Shown here: positions 12,970 through 13,231 of the stretch, in pieces
How positions within the stretch are numbered: position 1 is the first letter of the stretch
Layout: every line of letters begins with the position of its first letter
From: an uncultured Lachnospiraceae bacterium
Lineage (GTDB): Bacteria; Bacillota; Clostridia; Lachnospirales; Lachnospiraceae
Length of the DNA: 13,231 nucleotides
Direction of reading: 5' to 3'
NCBI GenBank assembly: GCA_900555195.1
Contig: USKC01000054.1
Location: 1 to 13,231 of the forward strand
Program-made: the position numbers and the translations under genes
Notes under the pieces: model-generated
What the model saw: only the letters and a program-made list of their open reading frames with translations
The model's database searches: none
What the model was told of the DNA's origin: nothing

Positions 12970-13231
12970 TCCCCATCCTCCCCTATAGCGGTTTCCAACC
13001 GTTCGATTCCGTCATAAAGCTTCATAAGCAGCCGAAACAGCTGGGCCAGTTCTTCGTCGGTATAGACGGAGAAAAGCTGTTTCATTTCTTCCAGATAGAC
13101 AGAAAATTCATTTTCAAAATATTCGTTTGCCTTTGGTGTGGAGAAAACAGAATACGCTCTCAGGTCGTTCGGGTTCTGCCAGATGGTGACGAAACCTTTT
13201 TTCTCCAGGGCGACAGCCAGTTTTTTCACGT
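12966..13231 (-). CDS. MarR-family transcriptional regulator (5' part outside window)
   Basis: The last about 88 codons of a MarR-type regulator; the reading frame is open to the window edge, so the start is not seen. The visible part begins at the recognition-helix/wing region: VKKLAVALEKKGFVT, then the wing WQNPNDLRAYSVFSTPKA, which carries the typical D-x-R of MarR wings. A long C-terminal helix pair (from about NEYFENEF to the end) would form the dimer interface. The GTG at 13229 is internal (valine in the usual VKKLE-like helix), not the start. It overlaps the flavodoxin-like gene by ATGA. MarR proteins paired with flavoproteins often respond to oxidants or phenolic compounds; here that is inference. 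Confidence 0.85.
   Translation of the reverse strand, partial: VKKLAVALEKKGFVTIWQNPNDLRAYSVFSTPKANEYFENEFSVYLEEMKQLFSVYTDEELAQLFRLLMKLYDGIERLETAIGEDGE

Overview
The window looks like chromosomal DNA from a Firmicute of the Lachnospiraceae (Clostridium cluster XIVa) type with moderate GC. The indications are a DUF4364 winged-helix gene behind a TIGR01212 radical SAM gene, strong AGGAGG-type ribosome binding sites, consensus sigma-A promoters with 17-bp spacers, and catabolic genes typical of gut clostridia. This assignment is inference from gene content; no marker gene is present. I see no IS transposase, phage gene, tRNA, rRNA or CRISPR array.

Left third (1-5640). A glycerol dehydrogenase gene (gldA) runs leftward and ends in a clear intrinsic terminator. 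It is driven by a near-perfect promoter and has a leader of about 127 nt that can fold into a three-way-junction RNA. A 63-residue protein of unknown role follows, also leftward. Rightward come a 691-residue fusion of a PARG-type macrodomain with an ADP-ribosylglycohydrolase (two different ADP-ribose-removing folds in one chain) and then rarA, the replication-associated recombination ATPase. The rarA gene is flanked by copies of the 13-mer CGCATATGTGACG; the downstream copy is part of a very long hairpin.

Middle (5640-8860). A 247-nt foldback element with 65-nt arms lies between the convergent rarA and DUF4364 genes. A leftward operon (malic enzyme, radical SAM protein, DUF4364 regulator) has 7-nt spacing and a 29-nt overlap between its genes, and a recognisable promoter. 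A second large foldback (about 125 nt, 40-nt arms) sits between the divergent promoters of malic enzyme and the next rightward gene.

Right third (8870-13231). A membrane-anchored endonuclease/exonuclease/phosphatase-fold enzyme is followed by a 2-keto-3-deoxygluconate utilisation pair. These are a KDPG/KHG aldolase carrying an extra C-terminal VOC (glyoxalase-like) domain, and KDG kinase; together they convert KDG to KDPG and then to pyruvate plus glyceraldehyde 3-phosphate. Four CAAGyATGCA units on a 16-bp period, the last forming a perfect 16-bp palindrome, lie upstream and look like an operator. Two hairpins separate this pair from a convergent leftward pair: a MarR-family regulator (cut by the window edge) and a flavodoxin-like protein, overlapping by ATGA.

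Best candidates for new biology are the structured gldA leader, the PARG-macrodomain/ARH fusion, the two large foldback elements, the Eda-VOC fusion and the periodic operator upstream of it.
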